DNA of 64,000 nucleotides. Source: Sophora flavescens. Lineage: Eukaryota; Streptophyta; Magnoliopsida; Fabales; Fabaceae. The notes beneath the pieces were generated by a model that searched no databases, was not told the DNA's origin, and worked only from the letters and a program-made list of their open reading frames with translations. Position numbers and translations under genes: made by a program. Positions 53,560-64,000 of the stretch are shown in pieces (the first letter of the stretch is position 1; every line of letters starts with the position of its first letter). The stretch spans positions 119,258,715-119,322,714 of the forward strand of contig CM061066.1 in the NCBI GenBank assembly GCA_030762895.1, written 5' to 3'.

Positions 53560-56110
53560 ATATCAGACTTCATTAATTCAATTTTAATGTCAGCTGTTTT
53601 AAGGACTGACGTTAAAAGTGAAGTGACTCACTTTTAACGTCAGTTCAATAAACAACTGACGTTAATAGTGAACATTTTAACGTCAGTTCTTTATCGAACT
53701 GACGTTAAAGATTATTTTAATAATTTTTTTATCTAGTATACGTACCCTTCCGCATTGCCTTCCTCAAAGTTTCAGTTTCACAATTGCTTTGATGTTTTGT
53801 GTTTCTGTTTTGAAAACTAAAATATATGTGCGAAGTATAAGTTGAATCAATAACCCAAACCGGATCTCATTCATGAAGTGTAATACTGATCGAGAAGATT
53901 GAAAGGGTTTAAAATCCTATAAAAAGTTACATTGAAAGGGTTTAAAATCCTAAACATTAAAGCTACATCCCATCAGAGAGTTTTATGAAATATGCCAAAG
54001 GGAAAACTATACTCCGAAGGGTGCACCCGATCTGTTTTAGCAATGGTCTTGGAACAGTCACTTGCATCCTTTAAGACCTCAGAAAACTGGGGGGCATGAG
54101 AGAGCTCAAGAGAGGCAAAAACAGGTGCACTAGATCTGTTTCAAGCAAAGGCAGTGGTCTAGAGACTTCCATGACGGTCACTTGCTGCCAAAGCTGAGGT
54201 TTTGGAACTGTGACGCCCGAGCACCTGATTTGCCCTCCAGCAGCTGATTCTCCGGAAGGATGATAAGGTGAGCAACTCACATTACGTGATTTACACAAGC
54301 TTATCACCCATGTTACGTGATTTACACAACCTCAGAAGTTGTTTGACCATTAAGACAAAGATCTTTGAGTCTAGGAATAGGAAGAAAGAGTGATGAAGTT
54401 AATCTCCATGGCAGAGCCATATTGTGAAGCCGAAAATTAAAAGGATGGAAGGAAGTTACTAAGCTATTCTGATTTTCTTGAAAACTTATCTATAAACTTA
54501 ATGCTTATTAAGAGGATAAAGTTACAAGGTGCATGGGTAAGTAGCACAGTAGTCAAAGGAATGAATGTTTTTGCAGATATCTATACACTTTTAACGTCAG
54601 TTGTTTAAAAAAACTGACGTTAAAAGTGTTTTTAAAATAAAAAATATTTATTGTTAACGTCAGTTTTTTATACAACTGACGTTAAAAGTGTGATTTTTAC
54701 TTCAGTTAAATAAATAGTTGACGTAAATAATCCTATATATTATAAACGTGCAGAATGAATATTGGAAATAATGTAATTAATATACGGGAACATGGCAGTC
54801 ATAAATTAAGTTGACGTTAAAAATGAGGTGGTGGCAGTTGGTAAATATTAAATCACTATTTGCATCAGTTCTATAAATAACTGACGTAAATAATTATGAA
54901 ACTCATTTCATTGGTTGTCATGTCCCTGTTGTCCATCTTAACGCAGATCACTCCATATAGTGCAGTTTATTTCTAAACCTTTTTTTTTAAACAAGTTTAT
55001 TTTTAATTTTTATTAATTAGCTTGAATTAGTAAACAAATTCTTGTGCAAATTAAAATAAATAAACACTTAACATAAAACAAGTTATATGTATAATCAAAT
55101 CGTATCTCATTGAAGCGATTCACAAGTTAAAATTACATGATTAAAAGATAAAAAATTTCTGCAACATAGCCCTAAAATATAAAAAAGTTTCTGCTTCAAC
55201 ATCATTTTCTTCTCAGTCCTGTCATCAGAAACTCCAATGGATGCATCACCTCCCTCACTTGAATTCCATGATGCAAAGTAAATCCTCAGTCACTAGCAGC
55301 GAAAGCAAAGTGAAATGGATCTTTGCATCTTTCTTCTTCACTGGAATTCCTTGATGCATCGTCTTGAATCCAAGATCACTTGCTTCCAAAGCAAAGTGAA
55401 AGGGATGATGGGGATGAAATAAAGTGAGAGAATCACATTACGTGATTCACCTAACCTTACCATCCATGTTATGTGATTTACACAACCTCAGAAGTTGTTT
55501 GACCATTAAGACAAAGATCTTTGAGTCTAGGCATAGGAAGAAAGAGTGATGAAGTTAATCTCCATGGCAGAGCCATATTGTGAAGCAGAAAAAATTAAAA
55601 GGATGGAAGGAAGCTATTTATAGGAGCAGGGGATGAAGTTACTAAGCTATTCTGATTTTCTTGAAAACTTATCTAAAAACTTAATGCTCATTAAGAGGAT
55701 TAGGTTACAAGGTGAATGGGTAAGTAGCACAGTAGTCAAAGGAATGAATGTTTTTGCAGAAACTAATAAACTTTTAACGTCCGTTGTGTAATACAACTGA
55801 CGTAAGAAGTGTGAGTGTTTTTAACGTCAGTTTCTTAAGACAACTGACGTTAAATATAAGACCTTTAACGTCAGTTTTTACTAACAACTGACGTAAAATA
55901 TATGACCTTTAGGTTATAAGGTGAATAGGTAAGTAGCACAGTAGTCAAAGGAATGAATGTTTTTGCAGAAACTAATAAACTTTTAACGTCCGTTGTGTAA
56001 TACAACTGACGTAAGAAGTGTGAGTGTTTTTTAACGTCAGTTTCTTAAAACAACTGACGTTAAATATATGACCTTTAACGTCAGTTTTTACTAACAACTG
56101 ACGTAAAATG
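53560..56110. repeat. CACTA 5' subterminal repeat region with duplications
   Basis: Arrays of inverted AACGTCAGTT...AACTGACGTT units are separated by unique-looking DNA. A segment at about 54325-54560 recurs at about 55480-55760 (same CCTCAGAAGTTGTTTGACC start). A 209-bp tandem duplication begins AGGTTACAAGG at 55702 and AGGTTATAAGG at 55911. These subterminal words are where a TNPA-like protein would bind. No supported ORF. Confidence 0.88.
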
Positions 56111-56981
56111 TTGTTTTATTTTTATTATAACGTTTACACCCGCGCGCCTTCTGCACTTCTCTGTACGTCTCTTTTCTCTTTTCATCACGCTCAACCCTCA
56201 CTCTCAACCCTCACTCTGCCCTAATCGCGAGCTCATCTCCATTGCAACCACCGCGAGGGCTTCTTCGCCACCACCGCGAGGTACACTCTTAACCCCTAAC
56301 TCCGTCTTTCCCGCTCATTCTTTGCAATAACTTGACATCTATCTTTCCCCTTCCCACGCACTAACTCTCCTTGTCCCTCTGCTCTCAGTAACCACATCGA
56401 ACGTTGGCCACCACTCGAGCTTCCCCCCCACCACCACGTGAGCGCCTATTTCTGGTGAGTCTTTAGGGCACATTTTTTTATTTTTGGTTTTGAGTGTATG
56501 TTGAAACTGTAGTCTCAGTAGTTGAAACTTGAAACTGGAAACTGTGAGTTTGAGTTGTTTGGAATGTCTCTATTTTTGGTTTTGAGTGTATGTTGAAACT
56601 GTAGTCTCGGTAGTTGAAACTTAAAACCGTGAGTTTGAGTTGTTTGGAATGTCTCTATTTTTGGTTTTGAGTGCATGTTGCTCTGCTGGTTGATCTGTCA
56701 CGACCGTGATGCTCATCACGGCTAGGCCGTGATCGGTTCTGCATGTGAGGGTCTGGTTCAGTTGGCACGTTACAGCCGTGATGGACATCACTTCCAGGCC
56801 GTGACCAGTGCTTGGCAATCTTCAAAAACTATAGTTTTCAATCTCCCGTATTGTCCTTATATTGGATAGATGTTTTGTATATCTACAGGGCCTATCTAGT
56901 TATTTTTATTTATACTTCTGTATTTATTTTGAGTTATAACCTATGTTAATACATATATATTGTTTCTGAACATACATACAT
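56111..56981 (+). promoter_or_regulatory. Putative promoter and 5' leader of CACTA gene
   Basis: A C/T-rich stretch (56150-56450) is followed by a 100-bp imperfect tandem repeat of TTTTTGGTTTTGAGTGTATG (56470-56680) and a GC-rich block of ATCACGGC/GCCGTGAT words (56697-56812). No ORF. The first plausible ATG of the gene is at 56982. The promoter assignment is by position only. Confidence 0.45.
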
Positions 56982-59966
56982 ATGGATCAGTCGGATAGCC
57001 CACATGCACGGGAGGACATTGTGGGGGCTTCGCAGGACCCGATCACGCCTACGCCTGATTCAAGTGTAACTTTACATGTTATATACTATCTTCAGTCCTT
57101 CTTTTTAATGTAAGTTTATAATATTACAACCCTCTATTTTATCATTTTTTTTGTCCATACAGACATCACAGGCTCATAGGAAACGGGGTAGAGGAGCCAC
57201 CTCGTTGAAGAAACTAGAGAAGGACGGGCAAAGCGGACAGAAGCTTGAGGTGTCCTTCGATGCTAATCTAAATGCCCAGGGACCCCGTGGTAAAGAATTT
57301 AATAAGTGGGTGTTTCTACAAGCGAAGCAGCACGTAAGCATCAACTACAACCACTGGAATGACGTTCCACAGAACGTTAAGGATCAGATTTGGGAGGCTA
57401 TCGCGGTATTTTACCTTTACATTCGTTAGATTTACATTATTAGATAATTATCCGAGTTATAATCCATCCAGTTGTTATGTATTTAATGTGTAGGTAGCTT
57501 GAACTGTGCCAAATGATGAGGATCATCGTCATAAATGTATGAAAATGGCATCAAAGCGTTGGAATGGGTCCAAGCATGATCTTACCAGGTACTATGTATC
57601 TGGGAAGAAGCGGCTTGATAAAATATTCTCGGATTATCCCTGGATTGATCAGGATACTTGGGATATGTTTACCAGGAGTCAACAGGATGGAGAATTTCAG
57701 GTTGGTTGATTAAGTTAATTTTGTATGCTTATTATAGATCATTTAACTGTATTTAATTATGTGTTTTTGTTTGAATAGGCTAAGGCAAATAAGGGTCGAC
57801 AGAATCAGGCGAAGAACGTCCACCGCCACACCATGTCTCAGGGTGGGTACCAGACTCGGATCGAGCAGATGATGGAGGATAGACTGAGGGCGAAGCAGGA
57901 AGAGCACTCTGCTAGGATTGAAAGAGGATAGGTGACTGAGGGCACACCATTAAGTCCTCCATCGGACATCGATCGCGAGGATGTCTGGTTAGCCGGCCGC
58001 ATGACAAAGATGGGATCTTTTAAAGTTGATGCCACTCGCGAAGTGGCAGATAAGATTGTAAGTAAATAATTAACTTGATTTCCATTGATATTTGTATAGA
58101 TATTTGCAACACTTTTCACTTGCACGTTTTTTCATTTTTTTCATTGTAGATGGATCATAAAGCACAATCCTCCCACCAGGGCTCATTCGTCCCTTCTGGA
58201 CGGCGGGACGTCTTGATGACTGCTCTAGGCAAGAAAGACCATCCTGGTCGGGTTCTCGGTGTTCCTGGGAACGTGACCATCAAAGAATATTATGGCAAGT
58301 CTGCTTCACGAAAGCGGGTGGTCGATGAAGCATCAATTTTGGCTGACATTACTCAGCACCTCATGTCCAACCCAACTATTACAACACATCTGATGCAAAG
58401 CTTAATATCCAACCCGGAATTCAAGCAGGCGCTTGCCAGAGAGCTTTCCTCCGTCGGTACATCCCAGGACACCGCAGGGCATGCCAACCCTTCACATGTG
58501 AGCACAAAAGAGAGTTTTAGTAGGGCACATGTGGAGGACGATGAGTTGGCAGCTAGGGAGCGGGAGTTCGAAGTCCAACGCCATGAGCATGAGTTGGAAA
58601 TGAAAAGGCGTGAGCTTGAGTTGGACTCCAAACGACGTGAGCTCGAAATGTTAACAAAGGTATGTATTCATTATTAATGTCCAAATTAGTCAAATAATTA
58701 CTTGTGTTTTTTTTTAATTATCAACAACTTATCTATTTTATTTTTCCTAAACTGAAGGCCAAGTCGACGTCGGTGTCGCTGTCACCTATCACTCGTTTGT
58801 TCTCACTTGGTGAGGATTATGCGTTTGAGATTTTTGAATGTCCATTGGAGCACGATGGATGGGTGGCACGCCCAGATCAACGGAGGATATTTACCTTCTG
58901 TGGTGACGATCTCGGGAACGCCTGCAGAAATAACATCTGGATGAACTACAATGTTTTCAGTCTCTGGTGCACGTAAGTTAATTTCAATTTTATAACTTAT
59001 TTATTTTTGGTATTTTTCCATTTAATAATTTATTTTAATTTCAATATATATTATGTAATTAACATCCACACCTTTTCATATCTTAGGTATCTCCATCGTC
59101 TTCAGCTTGATAAGGGCATTGCATCAGTTTACGGTTTCTTAGATCCGTCAATCCTTCTGCCCGAATTCTTTGCTGGCGATGCATTGAGTAAATACTTAGG
59201 GAAGTTGTTGGGAGACAATCAGAAATAATTATATCTGGCTCCCTACTGTATGAAAAGCCATTGGCAGTTGTTCGTACTTCACTCGTCTAGGCATACTGAC
59301 ATATTCTATTGCTCTCTCCACCAACAACCGCCACAGGTGGTGTTGGAAGCTGTAAATAAGTAAGTAACTAATCTTAAATTTAATTTAAGTTTTAATATCA
59401 GTTGTTTTTAGTTTATTACACACATGGTATATGAATTTGTTAATTGATCGACATGATTATTTGTTTATGATAGCGCGCTGAAGGCGAGTAGCATAAGTTG
59501 CACCAATGGGAGAAGTAGGACTTCTAAGGCTAAAGCAAATCCTGTATGGAACATCATCAAGGTTTGGTAGTTTATTTATCAAATAATTAATATTATAATT
59601 ACTAATTTATATGTATATTCAACTGACATTGAAATTAATTTTGTTGGTAGTCTCGATTTCAAAATGACGGGTGGTCGTGCGGCTATTATGTGATGCTTCA
59701 TATGCTGAACATAGTCTCCACATCTATTACGGATGGATGGAATAAGATAATATTTAAACAACTTGTTAAATTTTATATTATAGTTTTGAAGATGACTTGC
59801 ATTGATGTTATTGTTATTATTTAAACGTGTGTAAGCATTTAACGACCGATCGCCTATTCAAGAAGATGAGTTAAGAGACTTGAGGATGCGCTTCGCTGAA
59901 TTCTTCTTCAAGTATGCGACTGAAAAAGGAATTGACAAGATACCTCCGCAATACTTAGATAAATAG
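56982..59966 (+). pseudogene. CACTA TNP1-like gene: Transposase_24 domain fused to Ulp1-type protease
   Basis: Model: exons 56982-57065, 57163-57405, 57494-57700, 57779-58057, 58150-58659, 58758-58972, 59087-59359, 59474-59561, 59651-about 59735 and about 59836-59966. Introns are GT-AG and phases match, except that the last donor is unclear. Exons 2-4 match the plant En/Spm Transposase_24 family (AQGPRGKEFNKWVF, NHWNDVPQNVKDQIWEAI, KRWNGSKHDLTRYY). Exon 5 adds a charged coiled coil. Exons 7-10 resemble a C48/Ulp1 peptidase: catalytic His in SHWQLFVL and Cys in NDGWSCGYYVM, while the usual Asp site reads FYCSL. In-frame stops at 57500, 57929 and 59226 show decay. Confidence 0.8.
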
Positions 59967-60624
59967 TTTTTTTGTTAGACTTTAGAAACTAATTAATAAC
60001 ATGTATATATATATCCTTAGATTAGTGGTTTTGTTTTTTAGACATTGGAACTAAAGTTTATTTATATATATACATGGGTTTTGGTTTTAAGTTCCCCCAT
60101 TGTTCCATTTTTACTTTGCAATTCTGTAATGTGTGATATTCTGTGTTACTGGGATATTTACTGAATGCAGGGATAGATGAGGGGAGTGATATTTTAAAAC
60201 TGAATTTTAAAAAAAATCTATTAACGTCAGTTGTATCAAATAACTGACGTTAATAGTATTTTATAAAATATACAGTACACTATTAACGTCAGTTGTAATA
60301 AACAACTGACGTTAAAATTAAACCTTTAACATCAGTTCTTTATAACAACTGACGTTAGTTTTAACAAAATTAACGTCCATTGTCTTAAAGAACTGACGTT
60401 AATAGTTTTATGTTTAACGTTAGTTGTTTAAAAAACTGACGTTAATTTTTACAAAATTAACGTCAGTTTTGTTAAAGAACTGACGTTAATAGTTTTATAT
60501 TTAACGTCAGTTCTCAACTGACATTAAAATATTAACTATTAACGTCAGCTGTATTTACGTCAGTCAGTATTCTGACGTAAAAAATCAATTTTAACTGACG
60601 TAAAAAGCACTTATTGCACTAGTG
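59967..60624. repeat. CACTA 3' subterminal repeats
   Basis: After a short 3' UTR, 60215-60605 contains roughly a dozen AACGTCAGTT/AACTGACGTT words in alternating orientation, ending in GCACTTATTGCACTAGTG. The array mirrors the 5' side and marks the transposase-binding end. Confidence 0.9.
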
Positions 60625-60709
60625 TGTTATGGTTGACCTGTCCGATAGCATTGGCAAGAAGTGCCAACGCGTCCGTAATTACCTGATCGTTCCGTCCTCT
60701 ACCTTCCAT
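60625..60709 (-). pseudogene. gag: Tekay gag N-terminus, cut off by CACTA
   Basis: ATG at 60707-60709 on the minus strand opens MEGRGRNDQVITDALALLANAIGQ, which joins the gag at 53470 once the CACTA and one TGT are removed. About 25 codons lie on this side of the insertion. Confidence 0.8.
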
Positions 60710-60897
60710 GAGTTCCTGTACACGTCCAACGCAACTCTTAGATATAGAAACTTAAGCGGGTAAAAGCTACATGCAACTAACTTAAAGCATCATTGTCTAT
60801 AACAAGTATAGACAATTCAAACTAGAGCACACATTAGACTCACAAAAGACTTATACCACGACCTGATAGGATAGACCTTCTCTGATACCACTAAATA
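60710..60897 (-). other. Tekay 5' leader and primer-binding site
   Basis: The minus strand reads TGGTATCAGAGAAGG (60876-60890) six bases after the LTR. It is close to the initiator-Met tRNA primer site of plant gypsy and copia elements. The leader to the gag ATG is non-coding. Confidence 0.85.
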
Positions 60898-61348
60898 TGA
60901 CACCCTGCTACCCCGCATGTTATAAATTAATTAATATAAAAAACAATTAAAACAAAACTCGCATTATCTGGAATCAATGAAAACATTGTCCATGGGTAGA
61001 AAGGTACCACATGAACGAGTGCACAAAACACGGAAAATAAAACAAGTTTTAAACAATAAAACATATCAAGATAACATCAACATAAACACCCAACCCCGAT
61101 GTTACAATTCAGAGCTGGTACAACTGTTCCGGAAAAAATCCTCGGAATACAACTGAACAACTAACCAACAAGAAAGACCCAAACTATGAGTGGTGACTCC
61201 TCAGAGTCACTCCTCTCTGGGCTGCTCGTCATCCTCTGCAAGACGCCAATCAGACCAACAAACAAACAGAAAGATGGGAGTAAGAATCATGTAAACATAT
61301 ACGGCATGGAGATAGGAAGCAAGGTAAAACATACAGCATAACCTACAT

Positions 61349-61398
<50 letters not shown>

Positions 61399-62864
61399 AC
61401 ATCCAATCAACATCATATCAACCAAGTATGCTATGCAGTGCAATGCAATACTACTCCACTACTCCAACGTGCATGTGGATCCAAACTAACTCAGGATGAA
61501 CGACTTCGGAGTTAAATATCCACATTGAGAATCTACTCAACACCGGAGAATCTACTCCTTGAATAGCCAACACATCAAACCAACGAATGCCTCGTCACGG
61601 GGGCGAACGGTTTCCAAACCTTGGGTAACCTACCGTGGATGGCTAGATCATCGTACTCTAGGACGACCTCCCCTATGTCGAACATCCACCAACAACAACA
61701 TCTCCAATGATGCATGCAACATACAACAAACAACGGGCAACCGCCACCTCCTTTGCTTCAATGGAATCACCCGAAGAATGCAGCAGAATCAACCGCAGTA
61801 CTTAAACCTTTAGCGAAATCAACCACAACACCTTAGAACCAACCGGGTCAAGGTCCCATTGGAGTAAACTCTCGGCCACCAAGGTACAACATCAACAGCA
61901 CCTTAAACCCAAACCGTGGGGTCAAGGTTCCCTTGGCCAAAAGAACAAAGGTACAACTCATCAATGTGCGGTAACCCAACGGTTACCGACTTAACCATCT
62001 TAATTAGTATTTAATTAAGTGATCTAACCTTCATCATTGATTAACTATGTCATCTTCATCGTTGGGGGAGATTGGGGTTCAAAACCCCTGTTTAAGTCCT
62101 TAATCTCATATTATGTCCAGAGGGTTAACATGGTCATGCTTGACCCTAGAACGGGCGTGCTGCCATTTAAGTGGAGCACGGTTGTGCTCAGCTGCACGGG
62201 CGTGCTCCTTTGCTGCACGACCGTGCTGAATGCATGGCCATTTTCCAGAATTCAACTGGGAGCACGGGCGTGCTCAATGCACGACAGTGCTGTTCTGGGC
62301 AGAGTTCACATCAATTTTAGCTGATTAAGTTTAGGGATTAATTCTATTAATCCTAAGACAGTTAACAACATATTCTAGGACTAAATGTCATTATCAACAT
62401 ATTAACAACATTATCATCATAATCATGGTATCAACCATTCAACCAACAACATTATGCCAATAGCAACCATCAACATATCATCAGGTTCATATAACCAACA
62501 TAAACATCAAGAACGTAGTATGAACATAGGCATATTAACAACATATTAACAACCAAGATCATGTTATTATAATCAAGCAAACCATCATATTAATCATATA
62601 ACATACACAACAAATCAGGGTCATGGGAACCCCTTTACCTTACACTACCCCCAATGCCTATGATATACACTATCCTTCTCCCCATACCTGGATTGAAGGT
62701 AGCTATAACAACAGTCCTAATAGCAAATTGGTCCCAAATCTTCGAACGGCTTACACCGGTACTAAGCCTTGGATTAACAGGACACACAAACAATTAGTTC
62801 CCAATTCAATATTATGAAAGGAAACCGCGAAAAGGAAAACATTACCTATATATATCAAGCACAA
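60898..62864 (-). repeat. 5' LTR of second Tekay element, truncated
   Basis: Matches 46666-48598 of the 3' LTR but stops at CAAGCACAA, so about 0.5 kb of the LTR start, including the second palindrome cluster, is missing. It carries a long TA run (about 61351-61396) and a roughly 60-bp segment (60980-61040) absent from the other LTR. The first palindrome cluster recurs at 62130-62290. Confidence 0.9.
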
Positions 62865-64000
62865 AAGATTGGTAACCTTCAAGGTACCAAGCCTAATACT
62901 CTTAGGGGTAAACTCACAAGCTGGACTAAGGTCTCTAAAATCCTCATTTAGATCCATCTCCCTAATCATCAAAGCGCGGACGTGCAAGGTTTTCCTACTC
63001 AAGGCATCGACCACCATATTGGCCATCCCTAGGTGATAGGTCAGCTCGAAGTCATAATCCTTTAAGATCAAAGAGATACCTCAAACTCTTGTGATCACTA
63101 AAGACCTCAAACCTCGTCCCGTAAAGGTAATGCCTCCAGATCTTTAAGGCAAAAACCATAGCTCCTAACTCTAGGTCATGGGTAGGGTAGTTCTTCTGAT
63201 GGGTTTTCAACTACCTAGAAGCATAAGCAACTACCTTACTATTCTGCATCAACACACCACCTAACCCTTGCTTAGAAGCATCGCAGTAAACTACGAAGGG
63301 TTCACTAGGATCTGTAAAACTAACACTAGTGCTGATATCAACCTATTCTTAAGGGTTTGGAAACTCTCTTCACACTTAGAGTCCCATACAAACAACTGTC
63401 CCTTATTGGTGAGACGGTTTAAGGGTAAAGCTATCTTAGAGAAACCTTCTATGAACCACTTATAGTACCCGGCTAACCCCAAGAAACTCCTAATCTCGGT
63501 TACAGACTTTGGCGCTTCCCACTGGAGCACCGTCTCTACCTTAGCTGGGTCCACTACCATGTCACCCTTAGAGATGACGTATCCTAAGAAGCTCACTTCC
63601 TCTAATCAGAACTCACACTTTGACAACTTAGTGTACAACTGCTTTTCCCTAAGGGACTTCAAGACAACCCTCATGTGTTCCTCATATTCCTCCTTGGTCT
63701 TGGAGTACACTAAGATGTCATGTATGAACACCACCATAAACTTATCCAAGTAAGGGTGAAAGGTCTTGTTCATGTAGTCCATGAACACCGCAAGAGCATT
63801 GGTCACACAGAAGGGCATAACCAAGTACTCGTAGTGACCATATCGCATCCTAAACACTGTCTTCGGGATGTCCTCAGACTTAACCCAAATCTAATGGTAC
63901 CCTGACTTCAAATCTATCTTAGAAAATACACAAGCGCCCATCAACTGGTTCATAAGATCATCAATCATAGGGAAGGGATACCGATTCTTTATGGTCACCT
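62865..64000 (-). pseudogene. pol: Third Tekay-like pol fragment (RT to RNase H), runs off window
   Basis: On the minus strand: RT with FRMRYGHYEYLVMPF and FIHDILVYS (63857-63606). The first catalytic Asp of FIDD is His. Then the thumb and connection (63596-63291), RNase H, and a tail to KVTNL where it meets LTR sequence at about 62864. A 40-bp deletion is present near 63065 relative to 50790. It is similar but not identical to both other Tekay copies. Confidence 0.88.

Larger units (their letters stand above)
53471..60624 (+). mobile_element. Non-autonomous CACTA (En/Spm) transposon in Tekay gag
   Basis: 7154 bp with 3-bp TSD TGT on both sides (53468-53470 and 60625-60627). The right end is CACTAGTG. 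The left is GACTAGTGG, so the first C appears mutated. Subterminal regions are packed with AACGTCAGTT/AACTGACGTT pairs (53560-53710, 54580-54890, 55765-56110, 60215-60605). The one gene inside is a TNP1-type/Ulp1 gene, and no TNP2 (DDE) transposase remnant is seen in 53471-56980. It would need a transposase in trans. Confidence 0.92.
46666..62864 (-). mobile_element. Second Tekay/Del-like element, interrupted by a CACTA transposon
   Basis: In minus orientation: 5' LTR truncated at 62864, PBS at 60876-60890, gag ATG at 60707-60709, CACTA insertion 53471-60624, then gag, protease, RT, RNase H, integrase and chromodomain down to 49155, polypurine tract and 3' LTR 46666-49107. The LTR ends on the minus strand are TGTAACACCC...GGGTATCA. 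The five bases left of it are GGATG. No matching TSD is visible because the outer part of the 5' LTR is gone. Confidence 0.9.

Noticed and set aside
53620..53710. CRISPR-like regular palindromic repeats near 53.6, 54.6, 55.8 and 60.3 kb
   Set aside because: The units are short inverted words with irregular spacing inside CACTA ends, with no spacers and no cas genes. They are transposon subterminal repeats.

Overview
This window looks like repeat-dense nuclear DNA of a flowering plant, probably a legume. I found no confident host gene, rRNA, tRNA or CRISPR. The evidence for a plant is several LTR-retrotransposon lineages with plant-type gag-pol, a CACTA transposon gene with short GT-AG introns, a tRNA-derived SINE and MITEs. 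The legume assignment is an inference: the MITE at 32140-32415 begins with a GGTTAAATATGTTTTTAGTCC-type end that I associate with legume genomes.

Layout, left to right. (1) 1-14191 (+): the right part of a Sirevirus-like Ty1/copia element (gag, pol, env-like region, 3' LTR). Its integrase is split by a complete non-autonomous Ty3/gypsy-like element in opposite orientation (1261-6081, TSD AGTAC). (2) 14192-17941: AT-rich non-coding DNA with diverged repeats. (3) 17947-28540 (+): a complete Tat-lineage Ty3/gypsy element (TSD CATCT). It has dual RNase H domains, a 75-bp minisatellite and an antisense gene, and it sits inside a candidate TIR element. (4) 28546-32766: small remnants, namely a LINE ORF1 fragment, a copia RT fragment holding a SINE (TSD AATTGACAT) that is split by a solo LTR (TSD GGTCT), and one MITE inserted in another. 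(5) 32767-43330 (-): a second, rearranged Sirevirus-like element whose env-like gene is split by a duplicated RT-RNase H block, with a small CACTA MITE. (6) 43335-46665 (+): a truncated Tekay/Del-like chromovirus. (7) 46666-62864 (-): a second Tekay-like element with LTRs of about 2.4 kb. Its gag is interrupted about 20 codons in by a 7.15-kb CACTA element (53471-60624, TSD TGT) that keeps a Transposase_24-Ulp1 gene but no recognisable DDE transposase. (8) 62865-64000 (-): a pol fragment of a third Tekay-like copy fused to the truncated LTR.

Every retroelement reading frame carries stops or frameshifts, and several have lost catalytic residues (Tat RT, two Tekay RTs, one Tekay integrase, one Sirevirus integrase). 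The window is therefore a nested record of insertions: Sirevirus before the Athila-like insert, Tekay before CACTA, SINE before solo LTR, and outer MITE before inner MITE. The least explained signal is a set of GC-rich palindromic CACGGNCGTG-type arrays shared by three unrelated element families (Athila-like LTR, Tekay LTR, CACTA).
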